DNA of 50,190 nucleotides from Vreelandella malpeensis (GCF_020622355.1 NZ_WHVL01000009.1:1-50190), one strand, 5' to 3'; shown: positions 9,138 through 20,881, counted from the stretch's first letter. The notes: generated by a model from the sequence alone, not told the origin. Translations and numbers: made by a program.

Positions 9138-9491
9138 ATGACTCGAGTCAAGCGTGGCGTAGTCGCCCGTCGTCGTCACAAGAAGGTACTGAAGCAGGCC
9201 AAGGGTTACTACGGTGCCCGTTCGCGCGTTTTCCGCGTGGCCAAGCAGGCCGTCATCAAAGCCGGCCAGTACGCCTACCGTGACCGTCGTAATCGTAAGC
9301 GCCAGTTCCGCGCCCTGTGGATCCAGCGTATCAACGCTGGTGCGCGCATCAACGGTATGTCCTACAGCCGTTTCGTTGGCGGTTTGAAGAAGGCCGGCAT
9401 CGAAATCGACCGTAAAGTATTGGCCGATCTGGCGGTACACGAGAAAGCAGCCTTTGCTGCTATCGTGGAAAAAGCCAAGGCTGCCCAATAA
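9138..9491 (+). CDS. rplT: 50S ribosomal protein L20
   Basis: This 117-aa protein has the L20 signature: [36 protein letters not shown] and [21 protein letters not shown]20 is needed early in 50S assembly and in some bacteria is the translational repressor of rpmI-rplT. The start follows AGGAGTAAGTC. A strong intrinsic terminator (9547-9581) ends the thrS-infC-rpmI-rplT unit, so pheST has its own promoter or depends on readthrough. Confidence 0.97.
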   Translation: MTRVKRGVVARRRHKKVLKQAKGYYGARSRVFRVAKQAVIKAGQYAYRDRRNRKRQFRALWIQRINAGARINGMSYSRFVGGLKKAGIEIDRKVLADLAVHEKAAFAAIVEKAKAAQ

Positions 9492-9546
9492 GGTTTCAAG
9501 CCTTTCGTTGGCTTAAAACCGTAAGGTCATTGTAAAGTGACCCGAG

Positions 9547-9581
9547 CAGGGGAAGAGCAGCCGCTCTTCCCCTGTTTTTTT
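9547..9581 (+). terminator. Intrinsic terminator after rplT
   Basis: A 12-bp perfect stem CAGGGGAAGAGC / GCTCTTCCCCTG with loop AGCC is followed by seven T. The 165 bp that follow up to pheS hold small hairpins (for example GCGTTT-A-AAACGC at 9680-9692). I found no Phe-rich leader peptide of the enterobacterial pheM kind. Confidence 0.95.
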
Positions 9582-9743
9582 GTAATGGTGCAATGTAAAG
9601 CACTTTTCAGGGCCGTGTCTTAAAAGACGTGACCCGCGCGTTGCGCTCGGCATCGGCGCCACGGCGCTTGCGGGCCACGGCGTTTAAAACGCTGTCTTGC
9701 AGTAATGAATGAGTTGTAAAAAATCGCTTAATTCGGAGTGTAA

Positions 9744-10766
<1,023 letters not shown>

Positions 10767-10792
10767 CCACGCCGCCAGACACAGGAACGAGC

Positions 10793-13171
10793 ATGAAATT
10801 TTCAGAACAGTGGCTGCGTGAGTGGGTCTCGCCGAAGCTCGAGACCCAGGCGCTGGCCGACCAGATCACCATGGCGGGCCTCGAGGTCGATGCCGTCGAA
10901 CCCGTCGCCCCGGCTTTCCAAGGCGTGGTCGTGGCCGAAGTGATCGCCAAGGAGCCGCATCCGGATGCCGACAAGCTCAACGTCTGCCGCGTCAGCGACG
11001 GCACGGGCGAAGTGCAGGTGGTATGCGGCGCGCGCAACGTGGCCGTTGGCCAGCGCGTACCCTTCGCCCAGGTGGGCGGAGTGCTGCCCGGCGATTTCAA
11101 GATCAAGAAAGCGAAGCTTCGCGGCGTCGAGTCTTTCGGCATGATCTGCTCCGCCTCGGAGTTGGGTCTCGAGGAGGAGACGTCCGAGGGCATCTTCGTA
11201 CTGCCCGCTGATGCCCCGGTCGGTACCAGCGTGCGCGACTATCTGCTGCTGGACGACGCCACCATCGAGGTGGATCTGACGCCCAACCGCGGCGACTGTC
11301 TGAGCGTGAAAGGGCTGGCGCGCGAAGTGGGCGTGCTCAACCGCCTGCCGGTCGCGTCGCCGTCGCTCGCGCCGGTTGCCCCGGCGAGCGATCGCCGCTT
11401 CCCGGTGCGCATCGCCGCCGCCGAACAGTGCCCGCGCTACGTCTCTCGCATCATCAACGAGGTCGATCTCACCCGGCCGACGCCCTTGTGGATGGTCGAG
11501 CGCCTGCGGCGCAGTGGCGTGCGCGCCATCGACCCCGCGGTGGATGTCACCAACTACGTCATGCTCGAGCTCGGCCAGCCGCTGCACGCCTTCGATCTCG
11601 ACAATCTCCAGGAGGGTATCGAGGTGCGCATGGCCGGGGAGGGCGAGCGCCTGACCCTGCTGGATGGTCAGGATGTGGCGTTGCGCACCGACACGCTGGT
11701 GATCGCCGATGCCTCCGGGCCGCTCGCCATGGCGGGCATCATGGGCGGCGAAACCTCAGGAGTGAGCGACAAGACCCGCAGCCTGTTTCTCGAGGCCGCC
11801 TACTTCACGCCGCTGGCTATCGCCGGCAAGGCGCGCTCCTACGGGCTGCACACCGATGCCTCGCACCGTTTCGAGCGCGGCGTCGATCCGGCGTTGACGA
11901 TCGACGCCATCGAACGGGCGACCCAGCTGCTGATGGAGATCTGCGGCGGCGTGCCGGGTCCGGTCTGCGCGAGCGAAAGCGAGGCGCATCTGCCCTCGGA
12001 GCGCGTCATCACGCTGCGCAAGGCGCGTCTGGCCCAGGCGCTTTCCAAGACGCTGGCCGATGATGACGTCGCCGACATTCTCGGTCGCCTCGGTATGACG
12101 GCCGAGCGCGTCGAGGAGGGTTTTCGCGTCACGGCGCCGAGCTGGCGCTTCGATATCGCCATCGAAGAGGATCTGATCGAAGAAATCGCTCGTATCCACG
12201 GCTACAACAACCTGCCGGTTCGTCGTCCGGCGGCGCGATTGGCGCTTCGCCCGGCGAACGAGGCTCGGCTGACCCAGGCCCGGCTGCGCAACCAGATGGT
12301 CGCGCGCGGCTACCAGGAAGCGGTGACCTACAGTTTCGTCGCGCCGGAGTTGCAAAAGGCAATCCTGCCCGAAGCGGTATCGCCGGTACTGGCCAACCCC
12401 ATTTCGGCGGATCTGTCGGTAATGCGGGCCAGTCTTTTCCCGGGACTGGTGCGCGCTCTCGAGCACAACCTTAATCGCCAGCAGACCCGGGTGCGGCTGT
12501 TCGAGACCGGGCTGGTGTTCGAAGGCGAGCTCGACGCCCTCGTCCAGACGCCGATGATGGGGGCGCTGGCCTGCGGCTCACGCGAAGTGGAGGGCTGGAG
12601 CAGCGCTAAGGACGCGATCGACTTCTTCGATCTGAAGGGCGATCTCGAGACTCTTCTCGCGCTCGGTGGCAATCCCGGTGCCTGGCGCTTCGAGCCCGCC
12701 GAGCACCCGGCGCTGCATCCTGGGCAGAGCGCACGGCTTCTGCATCACGACCGTCCCGCCGGCTGGATCGGCACGCTTCACCCGAAGGTACGCGCCGAAC
12801 TCGGTCTCAAGGCCGATGCGGTGCTTTTCGAGGTGCGCCTCGACGCGCTCGGCGATGGCGTGATTCCGGCCTTCGAGCCGCTGTCACGCTACCCGGAAGT
12901 GCGTCGTGATCTTGCCTTCATGCTCGATGAGCAGGTGCCGGTACAGTCGCTGCTGGACTGCGTGAAGCGCGAGGCGGGCGATTATCTGCAGGATCTCAAG
13001 CTGTTCGACGTCTACGCCGGCAAGGGCGTGGAGCCGGGGCAGAAGAGTATCGCTCTGGGCTTGACCTGGCAGCATCCATCGCGCACGCTAAATGATGATG
13101 AAATCAATGAGCGCGTGGATTCGATCGTGGCGCAGGCGAACGCCGTGCTGAACGCACGGTTGCGGGGCTGA
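10793..13171 (+). CDS. pheT: Phenylalanyl-tRNA synthetase, beta subunit
   Basis: This 792-aa subunit is full length. Visible domains: an EMAP/OB tRNA-binding domain (about 40-150, [14 protein letters not shown] segment [14 protein letters not shown]), the B3/B4 editing domain (about 210-380, [18 protein letters not shown]), B5 (about 400-475), the class II-like core (about 485-690), and a C-terminal ferredoxin-fold anticodon-binding domain ([19 protein letters not shown] onward). It hydrolyses Tyr-tRNA-Phe and binds the anticodon. The start follows CAGGAACGAGC. The operon continues to ihfA 58 bp downstream. Confidence 0.97.
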   Translation: MKFSEQWLREWVSPKLETQALADQITMAGLEVDAVEPVAPAFQGVVVAEVIAKEPHPDADKLNVCRVSDGTGEVQVVCGARNVAVGQRVPFAQVGGVLPGDFKIKKAKLRGVESFGMICSASELGLEEETSEGIFVLPADAPVGTSVRDYLLLDDATIEVDLTPNRGDCLSVKGLAREVGVLNRLPVASPSLAPVAPASDRRFPVRIAAAEQCPRYVSRIINEVDLTRPTPLWMVERLRRSGVRAIDPAVDVTNYVMLELGQPLHAFDLDNLQEGIEVRMAGEGERLTLLDGQDVALRTDTLVIADASGPLAMAGIMGGETSGVSDKTRSLFLEAAYFTPLAIAGKARSYGLHTDASHRFERGVDPALTIDAIERATQLLMEICGGVPGPVCASESEAHLPSERVITLRKARLAQALSKTLADDDVADILGRLGMTAERVEEGFRVTAPSWRFDIAIEEDLIEEIARIHGYNNLPVRRPAARLALRPANEARLTQARLRNQMVARGYQEAVTYSFVAPELQKAILPEAVSPVLANPISADLSVMRASLFPGLVRALEHNLNRQQTRVRLFETGLVFEGELDALVQTPMMGALACGSREVEGWSSAKDAIDFFDLKGDLETLLALGGNPGAWRFEPAEHPALHPGQSARLLHHDRPAGWIGTLHPKVRAELGLKADAVLFEVRLDALGDGVIPAFEPLSRYPEVRRDLAFMLDEQVPVQSLLDCVKREAGDYLQDLKLFDVYAGKGVEPGQKSIALGLTWQHPSRTLNDDEINERVDSIVAQANAVLNARLRG

Positions 13172-13229
13172 CGGACGCCGGCTGCGACTGACCTTTCGAG
13201 CAATGGGTTTGCGAACAAGGAGAGGCGTC

Positions 13230-13529
13230 ATGGGGGCGTTGACCAAGGCGGAACTGGCAGAGCATCTACATACCGAGCTTGCGCTTTCCAAGCGCGAGGC
13301 CAAGGCGATGGTGGAGGCGTTTTTCGAGGAGATTCGCGCCTGCCTGCGCGAGAACGAGCAGGTCAAACTGTCGGGCTTCGGCAATTTCGATCTGCGCGAC
13401 AAGCGCGAGCGCCCTGGCCGTAACCCCAAGACCGGCGAGGAGATTCCGATCTCCGCCCGGCGGGTAGTGACCTTTCGGCCTGGCCAGAAGCTCAAGCAGC
13501 AGGTGGAGCACTACACCAGCACTCGGTAA
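13230..13529 (+). CDS. ihfA: Integration host factor, alpha subunit
   Basis: This 99-aa DNA-bending nucleoid protein heterodimerises with IhfB. It matches IHF-alpha across its length: [44 protein letters not shown] and the [21 protein letters not shown]-contact arm with the intercalating proline. The ATG at 13230, nine codons inside the longest frame, is chosen because AGGAGAGG stands just upstream and the family begins at ALTKAE. It lies at the end of the pheST operon, as in enterobacteria, and is followed by an intrinsic terminator. Confidence 0.97.
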   Translation: MGALTKAELAEHLHTELALSKREAKAMVEAFFEEIRACLRENEQVKLSGFGNFDLRDKRERPGRNPKTGEEIPISARRVVTFRPGQKLKQQVEHYTSTR

Positions 13530-13568
13530 AGATTGGATGGCTCGAGTCCCTGGCCAGACTCACGATCG

Positions 13569-13595
13569 AGGCGCCCCGCGAAGGGCGCCTTTTTT
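13569..13595 (+). terminator. Intrinsic terminator after ihfA
   Basis: The stem AGGCGCCC (13569-13576) / GGGCGCCT (13583-13590) with loop CGCGAA is followed by a T-run to 13595. Confidence 0.92.
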
Positions 13596-13663
13596 ATCGC
13601 GGGTCGACCGGCTGCGTGCGCCGGGTGAGTCGTGTTAATATCCGAGCGAATTCATCAACTATT

Positions 13664-13686
13664 TTTGCAGGTTCAGTGCCTGCAAA
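13664..13686 (+). promoter_or_regulatory. Hairpin in the leader of the flavodoxin gene
   Basis: TTTGCAGG and CCTGCAAA form a perfect 8-bp stem around a 7-nt loop TTCAGTG. It ends 16 nt before the ATG, just upstream of the AGGA ribosome site. It could modulate translation or be a protein site; no known riboswitch is recognised. Confidence 0.4.
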
Positions 13687-13702
13687 GCGTTACAGGATAC
13701 CG

Positions 13703-14164
13703 ATGATGCCCAAGCTTTCGATTGTCGTGGGTACCATGTACGGCGGCGCACTGGATGTCGCCGAGCAGGTCAAACCCTTGTTCGAGACCGCCGGCTACGA
13801 TGTCGATATCTTCGAGCAGCCGAGTCTCGAGGATCTCCAGGCGTGTGAGCTTGCACTGTTCTGCATCTCCACCACCGGCAGCGGCGACTTCCCCGGTAAT
13901 ATCGTGCCGTTCGTGCGCCGTTTGCGCGACGAGAGCCCGGCGCTGAGCACCTTGCGCTACGGCGTGATCGCGCTCGGCGACAGTTCCTACGGTGATACCT
14001 TCTGCGGCGCCGGGCGAGCGCTCGACGCGCTTCTCGAAGAGCTCGGGGCCGAGCGTCTGGGCGAACGCCTGGAGGTGGATGCCATGGAGACGTTCATGGC
14101 CGACGACGCCGCCGTGCCCTGGGTGGAGCAGTGGATCGACGAACAAGCGTTGACGGTCGCCTGA
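13703..14164 (+). CDS. mioC: MioC-like flavodoxin
   Basis: This 153-aa FMN-binding electron carrier has phosphate loop TMYGGA (11-16), isoalloxazine loops STTGSGDFPGN (about 57-67) and GDSSYGDTFCGAG (about 95-107). It resembles MioC and the flavodoxin domain of diflavin reductases rather than long-chain flavodoxins. The longest frame begins at 13616, but ATG-ATG at 13703 with a nearby AGGA gives the family N-terminus PKLSIVVGT. The last A of its stop is the first base of the next ATG, so the downstream membrane protein is translationally coupled. The redox partner is unknown. Confidence 0.8.
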   Translation: MMPKLSIVVGTMYGGALDVAEQVKPLFETAGYDVDIFEQPSLEDLQACELALFCISTTGSGDFPGNIVPFVRRLRDESPALSTLRYGVIALGDSSYGDTFCGAGRALDALLEELGAERLGERLEVDAMETFMADDAAVPWVEQWIDEQALTVA

Positions 14165-14532
14165 TGCAGACGGTTTCCGCCGAACGCGTCAGCGTCACGC
14201 TGGGTCTTTGCATCGTGATGATCTCCATCGTGCCACGCTATCTTGCCGGTGGCCACCAGACGCACCTGACCATGCTGCTCATCGCCCTGGCGGTGGTCAT
14301 CGGTGCGGCGCTGCTCCAGTGGCGTTTGTTGGCATCAACGCAGCGCAGTGCGCTGACGGCGCTGCTCAAGCGTCTGACCATCATGATGCTGGCCGGCGCG
14401 GTGATGATGGGCGTCTGGCACGCGCTGATGACTGACTGGATCAGCTGGCAGCGCTTCATCTCCCATGCCGCCACCTGCGGGCTGCTGCTCCACGCCGTGA
14501 CGCTCGGATGGCGCCGCAGCGCCCAGCACTAG
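14164..14532 (+). CDS. Small membrane protein coupled to the flavodoxin, unknown function
   Basis: I do not recognise a family. This 122-aa protein has about four predicted membrane helices: roughly residues 9-27, 35-52, 69-88 and 98-114, separated by short basic loops such as RSALTALLKR. Its ATG overlaps the flavodoxin TGA (TGATG), so the pair is made together. That context suggests a membrane-linked redox or assembly role, but no heme- or metal-binding motif is obvious beyond scattered His residues (GGHQTH, WHALM, ISHAATC). Confidence 0.65.
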   Translation: MQTVSAERVSVTLGLCIVMISIVPRYLAGGHQTHLTMLLIALAVVIGAALLQWRLLASTQRSALTALLKRLTIMMLAGAVMMGVWHALMTDWISWQRFISHAATCGLLLHAVTLGWRRSAQH

Positions 14533-14602
14533 GGGAAAGCGACAATTTCTGTGCCGGTGCCTTGTAATCGCCCGGCGCGCCCCCATCTTGCGAGCATGGT
14601 GC

Positions 14603-14631
14603 TTGCCACTGCACGCCGGGGTTCTTAAAAT
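14603..14631 (+). promoter_or_regulatory. Sigma-70 type promoter of tig
   Basis: TTGCCA (14603-14608), a 17-bp spacer, and TAAAAT (14626-14631). The start codon of tig is about 70 nt downstream, after an AGAGGA ribosome site. Confidence 0.7.
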
Positions 14632-14704
14632 TGCCCCCTTGAACACCGAATATGCACTGAACATCAAGCAATCAACACAAAGCCCAGCCGCTAGAGGACA
14701 ATTC

Positions 14705-16045
14705 ATGCAAGTTTCTGTCGAGACGACCTCCCCCATCGAACGCCGTATCACCATTCAGGTACCGGCTGCCGACATCGACGAGGCCGTCAGCGCTCGCTTG
14801 AAAGACACCGCGAAGAACGTTCGCCTGAACGGTTTTCGCCAGGGCCGGGTACCCATGGACGTCGTTCGCCAGCGCTACGGCGCGAGCGTGCGCAACGAGG
14901 TCGTGGGTGAGGTGATGCGCGAGCGCTACGTGCGTGCGATCACCGATGAAGGACTCAACCCCGCCGGTTTCCCGAAGATCGAGCCGAAGATCAACGAGGC
15001 GGGCAAGGATTTCGAATTCGTGGCGGTCATGGAAGTGTACCCGCAGGTCGAGCTCAGCTCGATCGAGGGCACTGAAGTCGAGCGTCCGGTAGTGAGCGTC
15101 ACCGATGCCGACGTTGACGAGATGATCGAGACGCTGCGCAAGCAGAACGCCGAATGGAAGGAAGACGACAAGGCTGCCGAAGATGGCGACCAGGTCACCA
15201 TCGATTTCCAGGGCTTTCTGGGCGACGAACCTTTCGAAGGCGGCAGTGCCGAGGGCCACGCGCTGGTGATCGGTTCCAACAGCTTCATCCCCGGCTTTGA
15301 GGAGCAGCTGATCGGGGCCAAGGCCGGTGAAGAGAAGACCCTGACCGTGACCTTCCCGGAGGACTACCAGGCCGAGCACCTGGCGGGCAAGGAAGCGACC
15401 TTCAAGGTCAAGGTTCACAAGGTCAGCACTCAGGCGCTGCCCGAGGTCGACCAGAACTTCTTCGAACGCTTCGGTATCGAGGATGGCGACGAAGCCAAGT
15501 TCCGCGCCGAGATCAAGAAGAACATGACCCGCGAAGCCTCCCAGGCGGTCGACAATCGCGTCAAGCAGCAAGTGCTCGATGCGCTCAAGAAGGCCAACGA
15601 GATCACCGTGCCGAGCGCACTGGTTCAGCAGGAGACCGACGGCATGAAGCGCCAGGCTGCGCAGCAGTTCGGCCTCGGTGAAGACTTCGACGTCAGCCAG
15701 CTGCCCAACGAGCTGTTCGAGGAGCAGGCCCGTGGCCGCGTTCAGGTCGGCCTGCTGCTGGCCGAAGTGATCAAGTCTCACGAGCTCGACGCCGACGACG
15801 CCGCGATCAAGGCCAAGGTCGAGGAGCTGGCCGAGCAGTACCAGGACCCGTCCGAAGTCGTCGACTACTACATGGGTAACGACGAGCTCAAGACCCAGGT
15901 CAAGTCCGCCATCCTCGAAGAGAAGGCGGTCGACAAGCTTCTCGAGCAGGCGACGGTCAAGGATGTCGAGATGACCTACCAGCAGGCGCTGGCCGCTGCC
16001 CAGCAGCAGGCAGAGCAGGGCGAAGGCGAAGAGTCCGAGGCCTGA
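14705..16045 (+). CDS. tig: Trigger factor
   Basis: This 446-aa ribosome-associated chaperone has an N-terminal ribosome-binding domain with the docking loop GFRQGRVP (about 43-50). An FKBP-type peptidyl-prolyl isomerase domain follows (about 160-245, [19 protein letters not shown]), then a long helical C-terminal chaperone domain (about 250-430) ending in a Gln/Glu-rich tail. The ATG 14705 follows AGAGGACAATTC; the longer frame adds 39 residues with no family match. It begins the tig-clpP-clpX-lon-hupB-ppiD block, in which each gene serves protein folding or turnover, except hupB. Confidence 0.97.
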   Translation: MQVSVETTSPIERRITIQVPAADIDEAVSARLKDTAKNVRLNGFRQGRVPMDVVRQRYGASVRNEVVGEVMRERYVRAITDEGLNPAGFPKIEPKINEAGKDFEFVAVMEVYPQVELSSIEGTEVERPVVSVTDADVDEMIETLRKQNAEWKEDDKAAEDGDQVTIDFQGFLGDEPFEGGSAEGHALVIGSNSFIPGFEEQLIGAKAGEEKTLTVTFPEDYQAEHLAGKEATFKVKVHKVSTQALPEVDQNFFERFGIEDGDEAKFRAEIKKNMTREASQAVDNRVKQQVLDALKKANEITVPSALVQQETDGMKRQAAQQFGLGEDFDVSQLPNELFEEQARGRVQVGLLLAEVIKSHELDADDAAIKAKVEELAEQYQDPSEVVDYYMGNDELKTQVKSAILEEKAVDKLLEQATVKDVEMTYQQALAAAQQQAEQGEGEESEA

Positions 16046-16053
16046 TGCAACGC

Positions 16054-16074
16054 GTGGCGCGCCCGGCGCGCCAC
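16054..16074 (+). terminator. Hairpin between tig and clpP
   Basis: GTGGCGCGC-CCG-GCGCGCCAC is a 9-bp stem followed by TCTCTT rather than a clean T-run. It is probably a partial terminator or an RNA processing/stability element separating tig from clpPX. Confidence 0.5.
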
Positions 16075-16103
16075 TCTCTTACCGGACGCAAGGAATCACC
16101 CGA

Positions 16104-16721
16104 ATGAGTGAGTTTGATATTCAAAACGCCGGCGGTTTGGTCCCCATGGTGGTCGAGCAGAGCGCCAAGGGCGAACGCGCCTACGATATCTATTCGCGCC
16201 TTCTCAAGGAGCGCGTCATTTTCCTCGTCGGGCCGGTCGAAGATTACATGGCTAACCTGGTCGTGGCGCAGATGCTGTTCCTGGAGTCCGAGAATCCCGA
16301 TAAGGATATCCATCTCTATATCAACTCGCCCGGTGGCTCGGTCACGGCGGGCATGTCGATCTACGACACCATGCAGTTCATCAAGCCGGACGTCTCGACC
16401 GTATGTATCGGTCAGGCGGCGAGCATGGGCGCGCTTCTGCTGACCGCGGGTGCCGCGGGCAAGCGGTACTGTCTGCCCAACTCGCGCGTAATGATCCACC
16501 AGCCGCTCGGCGGCTACCAGGGTCAGGCCTCGGACATCGAGATCCACACTCGGGAAATCCTCGGCATCCGCGAGAAGTTGAACCAGATTCTTGCCCATCA
16601 CACGGGCCAGGATATCGAGAAAGTGGCGCGTGATACCGACCGCGACAATTTCATGAGCGCCGACAAGGCTCAAGAGTACGGCCTGATCGACGCAGTGCTG
16701 GATAAGCGCCCTACATCCTGA
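16104..16721 (+). CDS. clpP: ATP-dependent Clp protease, proteolytic subunit
   Basis: This 205-aa serine peptidase forms a double heptameric chamber. The catalytic triad is Ser107 (GQAASMGA), His132 (VMIHQPLGG) and Asp181 (DTDRDNF). A short N-terminal propeptide-like stretch precedes the processing region near GLVPMVVEQ. The start follows AAGGAATCACCCGA. It is followed 75 bp later by clpX, its unfoldase partner. A GGCGGCG/CGCCGCC hairpin (about 16760-16777) lies between them. Confidence 0.98.
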   Translation: MSEFDIQNAGGLVPMVVEQSAKGERAYDIYSRLLKERVIFLVGPVEDYMANLVVAQMLFLESENPDKDIHLYINSPGGSVTAGMSIYDTMQFIKPDVSTVCIGQAASMGALLLTAGAAGKRYCLPNSRVMIHQPLGGYQGQASDIEIHTREILGIREKLNQILAHHTGQDIEKVARDTDRDNFMSADKAQEYGLIDAVLDKRPTS

Positions 16722-16796
16722 TAGCGTTATCGGATTCCCGCTTTTCCAACGAGCTTTCAAGGCGGCGAACGCCGCCGCAGCGATAGAGGTACGCCA

Positions 16797-18077
16797 ATGG
16801 CCGACGGCAAAGGCAAGGACGAAGGTGGCAAGCTGCTCTACTGCTCGTTTTGTGGCAAGAACCAGAACGAAGTACGCAAGCTGATTGCCGGCCCGTCCGT
16901 ATATATCTGCGATGAGTGTGTCGATCTGTGCAACGACATCATTCGCGAGGAAGTTCTCGAAGCCGATGCCGAGAGCGACGAGGAGCGTCTGCCTACGCCT
17001 CGCGAAATTCGCCACACCCTGGACGACTACGTCATTGGCCAGGACCGTGCCAAGATGGTGCTGTCGGTGGCGGTCTACAACCACTACAAGCGCCTGAAAA
17101 GCGAAGTGCGCGATGGCGATGTGGAGCTGGGTAAATCCAATATCCTGCTGATTGGCCCGACCGGTAGCGGCAAGACGCTGCTGGCGGAAACCATGGCCAG
17201 GCTTCTGAACGTACCCTTCACTATTGCTGACGCGACCACGCTGACCGAAGCGGGCTACGTGGGCGAGGATGTCGAGAACATCATCCAGAAGCTGCTGCAA
17301 AAGTGCGACTACGATGTCGAGAAGGCGGAGCGCGGCATCGTCTACATCGATGAGATCGACAAGATCTCGCGCAAGTCGGACAATCCCTCGATCACCCGCG
17401 ACGTATCGGGCGAGGGTGTGCAGCAGGCGCTTCTGAAGCTGATCGAGGGCACCACCGCTTCGGTTCCACCCCAGGGGGGGCGCAAGCACCCGCAGCAGGA
17501 GTTCGTGCAGGTCAACACCGCCAACATCCTGTTCATTGTGGGCGGCGCCTTCGCCGGGCTCGACAACGTCATTCGTGACCGCGCCGAGAAAGGTGGCATC
17601 GGCTTCAACGCCAGTGTCAAAAGCAAGGAATCCTCGCGCGGTGTGGGCGAGGTGCTGGCCGGCGTTGAGCCGGAGGATCTGGTCAAGTTCGGTCTGATAC
17701 CGGAGTTCGTCGGTCGCCTGCCGGTCATCGCCACGCTCACCGAACTGACCGAGGACGCGCTGATCCAGATTCTGACCGAGCCCAAGAACTCGCTGGTCAA
17801 ACAGTATGCCAAGCTCTTCGAGATGGAGGACGTGGCGCTTGAGTTTCGCGAGGAGGCGCTGCGCGCCGTTGCCGCCAAGGCGATGGAGCGTAAGACCGGT
17901 GCTCGCGGCCTGCGCTCGATTCTCGAGTCGGTGCTGCTCGACACCATGTACGAGATCCCCTCGCTCGAGGACGTCAGCAAGGTGGTCATCGACGAGTCGG
18001 TCATCACGGGCGAAAGTCAGCCGCTTCTGATCTACTTCAATCAGCAGAAGGCTCGCGTCGACGGCACCGACGGCTAA
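16797..18077 (+). CDS. clpX: ClpX, ATP-binding unfoldase of ClpXP
   Basis: This 426-aa AAA+ protein has an N-terminal C4 zinc domain (Cys16, Cys19, Cys38, Cys41). Walker A is GPTGSGKT (120-127), Walker [12 protein letters not shown] (about 181-191), and the ClpP-docking loop contains IGF (KGGIGFNA). Sensor and C-terminal small domains are intact ([15 protein letters not shown]). It unfolds tagged substrates, such as ssrA-tagged proteins, and feeds them into ClpP. The ATG follows AGAGGTACGCCA. A long palindrome without a T-run follows. Confidence 0.98.
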   Translation: MADGKGKDEGGKLLYCSFCGKNQNEVRKLIAGPSVYICDECVDLCNDIIREEVLEADAESDEERLPTPREIRHTLDDYVIGQDRAKMVLSVAVYNHYKRLKSEVRDGDVELGKSNILLIGPTGSGKTLLAETMARLLNVPFTIADATTLTEAGYVGEDVENIIQKLLQKCDYDVEKAERGIVYIDEIDKISRKSDNPSITRDVSGEGVQQALLKLIEGTTASVPPQGGRKHPQQEFVQVNTANILFIVGGAFAGLDNVIRDRAEKGGIGFNASVKSKESSRGVGEVLAGVEPEDLVKFGLIPEFVGRLPVIATLTELTEDALIQILTEPKNSLVKQYAKLFEMEDVALEFREEALRAVAAKAMERKTGARGLRSILESVLLDTMYEIPSLEDVSKVVIDESVITGESQPLLIYFNQQKARVDGTDG

Positions 18078-18114
18078 TGCGCCTTTCGACCTGAGTGCTC
18101 GCAAAAGCCAATCC

Positions 18115-18138
18115 AAGGGGTCGCCTAGGCGACCCCTT
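18115..18138. terminator. 24-bp perfect palindrome after clpX
   Basis: AAGGGGTCGCCT / AGGCGACCCCTT, a 12+12 bp perfect palindrome 37 bp after the clpX stop. The absence of a T-run makes intrinsic termination weak; it may protect the clpPX mRNA 3' end. Confidence 0.5.
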
Positions 18139-18219
18139 GCCGTTGACTGAGCCGCACCTGGGTCTGGCCGCTGCGCGAACCCGGGGCTCGGGTCATCGAG
18201 CCGCGTCTTCCATACTGTC

Positions 18220-18255
18220 AAGCGCTTTAAAGTGGTAACGCTTCACCAAGCGCTT
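18220..18255. promoter_or_regulatory. Repeated AAGCGCTT palindrome upstream of lon
   Basis: The 8-bp palindrome AAGCGCTT occurs at 18220-18227 and 18248-18255, 28 bp apart start to start, within 60 bp of the lon start. This is possibly a pair of operator half-sites. I could not identify a convincing sigma-32 promoter in this interval. Confidence 0.3.
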
Positions 18256-18279
18256 CTCCGATTTTGAGGAACGTCTGCG

Positions 18280-20700
18280 ATGCAGCAGAACGCCGATCAG
18301 ACACAGTGTTTACCCATGTTGCCGCTGCGCGACGTGGTTGTTTACCCGCAAATGGTGATCCCGCTGTTCGTGGGTCGGGAAAAGTCCATCCAGGCCCTCG
18401 AGGCCGCAATGGAATCGGACAAGCGCGTTCTCCTGGTGGCCCAGCGCGAAGCCTCTCAGGATGAACCGGACAACGACGACCTTTACCGCATGGGCACCGT
18501 GGCCGATATCATGCAGCTTCTGAAACTGCCGGACGGCACGGTCAAGGTTCTGATCGAAGGCAACTTCCGCGCCGACGTGGTCGACATCGAGGAGAACGAG
18601 GCGGGCTATACCCAGGCGCACCTGGTTCCGCGCGAGAGCGAGCCGCTCACCTCCCGCGAGCAGGAGGCGCTGGTGCGCGTACTGCTTAACCAGTTCGAGC
18701 AGTACGTCAAGCTTTCCAAGAAGGTGCCCAACGAGGTGCTCAACTCGCTCTCCGGCATCGAGGACCCGAGCCGGCTGGTGGATACCATCTGTGCCCACCT
18801 GTCGCTGAAGATCGGTGACAAGCAGGAGCTGCTCGAGATGGATCGCGTGCGTGATCGCATCGAACACCTGATGGCGCTGATCGAGTCCGAGATCGATCTT
18901 CTCCAGGTGGAGAAACGCATCCGCTCGCGGGTCAAGGAGCAGATGGAGAAGACCCAGCGCGAGTACTATCTCAACGAGCAGATGAAGGCCATCCAGAAGG
19001 AGATGGGCGAGCTCGACGATGTGCCCAACGAGGCCGAGAAGTACGAGCGCGCCATCAAGGAATCCGGCATGCCCAAGGAGGCCGCCGAGAAAGCCACCCA
19101 GGAGCTCAACAAGCTCAAGATGATGGCGAGCAACTCGGCGGAGGCCACCGTGGTGCGCTCCTACCTCGACTGGCTGATCGCCGTGCCTTGGAAGAAACGC
19201 ACCCGCGTCAAGCACGATCTGGTCAAGGCCCAGGAAGTGCTCGACGAGGATCACTATGGCCTCGAGGAGGTCAAGGCGCGCATTCTCGAATACCTCGCGG
19301 TGCAGAAGCGGGTCAAGAAGATGAAGGGCCCGGTGCTGTGCCTTGTCGGCCCGCCCGGGGTGGGCAAGACCTCTCTGGGGCAGTCGATCGCCCGGGCAAC
19401 CAATCGCAAGTACGTGCGCCTGGCGCTCGGCGGGGTGCGCGACGAGTCCGAGATTCGCGGCCACCGGCGAACCTACATCGGCTCGCTTCCCGGCAAGTTG
19501 ATGCAGCGCATGGCTCGCGCCGAGGTTAAGAACCCGCTGTTTCTGCTCGACGAGGTCGACAAGCTTGGCATGGACCACCGTGGCGACCCCGCCTCGGCGC
19601 TGCTCGAAGTGCTCGACCCGGAACAGAACAGCAGCTTCAGCGACCACTACCTCGAGCTCGATTTTGACCTCTCGGAGACACTGTTCATCTGTACCGCCAA
19701 TTCGATGAACATTCCCGGACCACTGCTGGACCGCATGGAGATCATTCGTCTGCCCGGCTACACCGAGGACGAGAAGCTTGCCATCGCAAGGCGCTATCTG
19801 CTGCCCAAGCAGCTCGGCGCCAACGGTCTGAAGCCTGATGAGCTGGCCCTCGATGACGAAGCGCTTCTGGAACTGGTGCGCTACTACACCCGCGAGGCCG
19901 GGGTGCGCGAGCTCGAACGCCAGATCGCCAAGGTGTGCCGCAAGGTGCTGCGCGAGCATGTCGAGGCCGAGGTGAGTTCCAAGAAAGCGGGGGCGGCGGT
20001 TGAGCGCACGCTTACCGCCGAGGATGTCGAGACCTACGCTGGCGTGCGCCGCTACAGCTACGGGCTGGCCGAGAAGGAAGATCAGGTCGGCCGCGTGACC
20101 GGGCTTGCCTGGACATCCGTGGGCGGCGAGATTCTGACTATCGAGTCCGTCGTCACCCCCGGCAAGGGGCGGTTGAACAAGACCGGCTCGCTCGGCGACG
20201 TCATGAAGGAGTCGGTGAGCGCGGCCCAGACCGTGGTCAAGGCCCGGGCGGCGGCGTTCGCGATCGACCCGCAGCGTTTCGAGAACGAAGACCTGCACAT
20301 TCATGTGCCGGAAGGCGCCACGCCCAAGGATGGCCCAAGTGCGGGTATCGCCATGGTGACGGCGATCATTTCCGCCTACACCCAGCGCCCGGTACGCTGC
20401 GATGTCGCCATGACCGGCGAGGTCAATCTGCGCGGTGAAGTGCTGCCCATAGGAGGGCTCAAGGAGAAATTGCTGGCAGCCCGCCGGGGTGGTATAAAGA
20501 CCGTCCTGATCCCTGAGGAAAATCGTCGTGATCTCAAGGAAGTACCGGACAATATCAAGGGAGCGCTTGATATTCGCCCGGTACGCTGGATAGATGATGT
20601 ATTGACGGTCGCGCTGGCCGATGAAGCGGTGGAGGGAGCGGCGACGCTCGCTGGTACCGATCCATCGTTCAAGGGTACTACCGTTGCCAGCACGCACTAA
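18280..20700 (+). CDS. lon: Lon ATP-dependent protease
   Basis: This 806-aa LonA-type protease has an N-terminal substrate-binding domain (1-about 210), coiled coil (about 210-305), AAA+ module with Walker A GPPGVGKT (357-364) and Walker [11 protein letters not shown], and C-terminal peptidase domain. The catalytic dyad is Ser687 (DGPSAGIA) and Lys730 (GGLKEKLL). It degrades misfolded and regulatory proteins. The ATG at 18280 follows TTTTGAGGAACGTCTGCG; GAGGA is the ribosome site. It lies downstream of clpX in its own transcription unit, with hupB 181 bp further on. Confidence 0.98.
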   Translation: MQQNADQTQCLPMLPLRDVVVYPQMVIPLFVGREKSIQALEAAMESDKRVLLVAQREASQDEPDNDDLYRMGTVADIMQLLKLPDGTVKVLIEGNFRADVVDIEENEAGYTQAHLVPRESEPLTSREQEALVRVLLNQFEQYVKLSKKVPNEVLNSLSGIEDPSRLVDTICAHLSLKIGDKQELLEMDRVRDRIEHLMALIESEIDLLQVEKRIRSRVKEQMEKTQREYYLNEQMKAIQKEMGELDDVPNEAEKYERAIKESGMPKEAAEKATQELNKLKMMASNSAEATVVRSYLDWLIAVPWKKRTRVKHDLVKAQEVLDEDHYGLEEVKARILEYLAVQKRVKKMKGPVLCLVGPPGVGKTSLGQSIARATNRKYVRLALGGVRDESEIRGHRRTYIGSLPGKLMQRMARAEVKNPLFLLDEVDKLGMDHRGDPASALLEVLDPEQNSSFSDHYLELDFDLSETLFICTANSMNIPGPLLDRMEIIRLPGYTEDEKLAIARRYLLPKQLGANGLKPDELALDDEALLELVRYYTREAGVRELERQIAKVCRKVLREHVEAEVSSKKAGAAVERTLTAEDVETYAGVRRYSYGLAEKEDQVGRVTGLAWTSVGGEILTIESVVTPGKGRLNKTGSLGDVMKESVSAAQTVVKARAAAFAIDPQRFENEDLHIHVPEGATPKDGPSAGIAMVTAIISAYTQRPVRCDVAMTGEVNLRGEVLPIGGLKEKLLAARRGGIKTVLIPEENRRDLKEVPDNIKGALDIRPVRWIDDVLTVALADEAVEGAATLAGTDPSFKGTTVASTH

Positions 20701-20729
20701 GCAGGTCCGAAGAGACTTGTATCGATAAC

Positions 20730-20758
20730 GGGCGCCCGGGACAAAGGCCCGGGCGCCC
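20730..20758. terminator. GC-rich hairpin after lon
   Basis: GGGCGCCCGGG (20730-20740) and CCCGGGCGCCC (20748-20758) form an 11-bp stem with a 7-nt loop. No T-run follows. It is a likely 3' end or pause structure for lon. Confidence 0.55.
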
Positions 20759-20771
20759 GACACTGGGTCGC

Positions 20772-20801
20772 TTGACAGGTGTTTCAAGGCATTGCTATAA
20801 A
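20772..20801 (+). promoter_or_regulatory. Strong sigma-70 promoter of hupB
   Basis: A perfect TTGACA (20772-20777), an 18-bp spacer and TATAAA (20796-20801) lie 80 bp upstream of the hupB GTG. This fits the abundant expression expected for HU. Confidence 0.85.
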
Positions 20802-20881
20802 ACGCAGCTACGCTTTGAGGTTGTACCTGCCGGTGACCGCGCCGTTCAGAGCCATTTTGCGAAACATTTAAGGGGTGAAGT

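Noticed and set aside
15957..18221. Minus-strand open frame of 754 codons across clpP-clpX
   Set aside because: It is antisense to two conserved genes with intact catalytic motifs, has no ribosome site, and its composition is that of a shadow frame.
18140..18279. Heat-shock sigma-32 promoter for lon
   Set aside because: No convincing CTTGAA plus CCCCAT pair at the right spacing was found in the interval.
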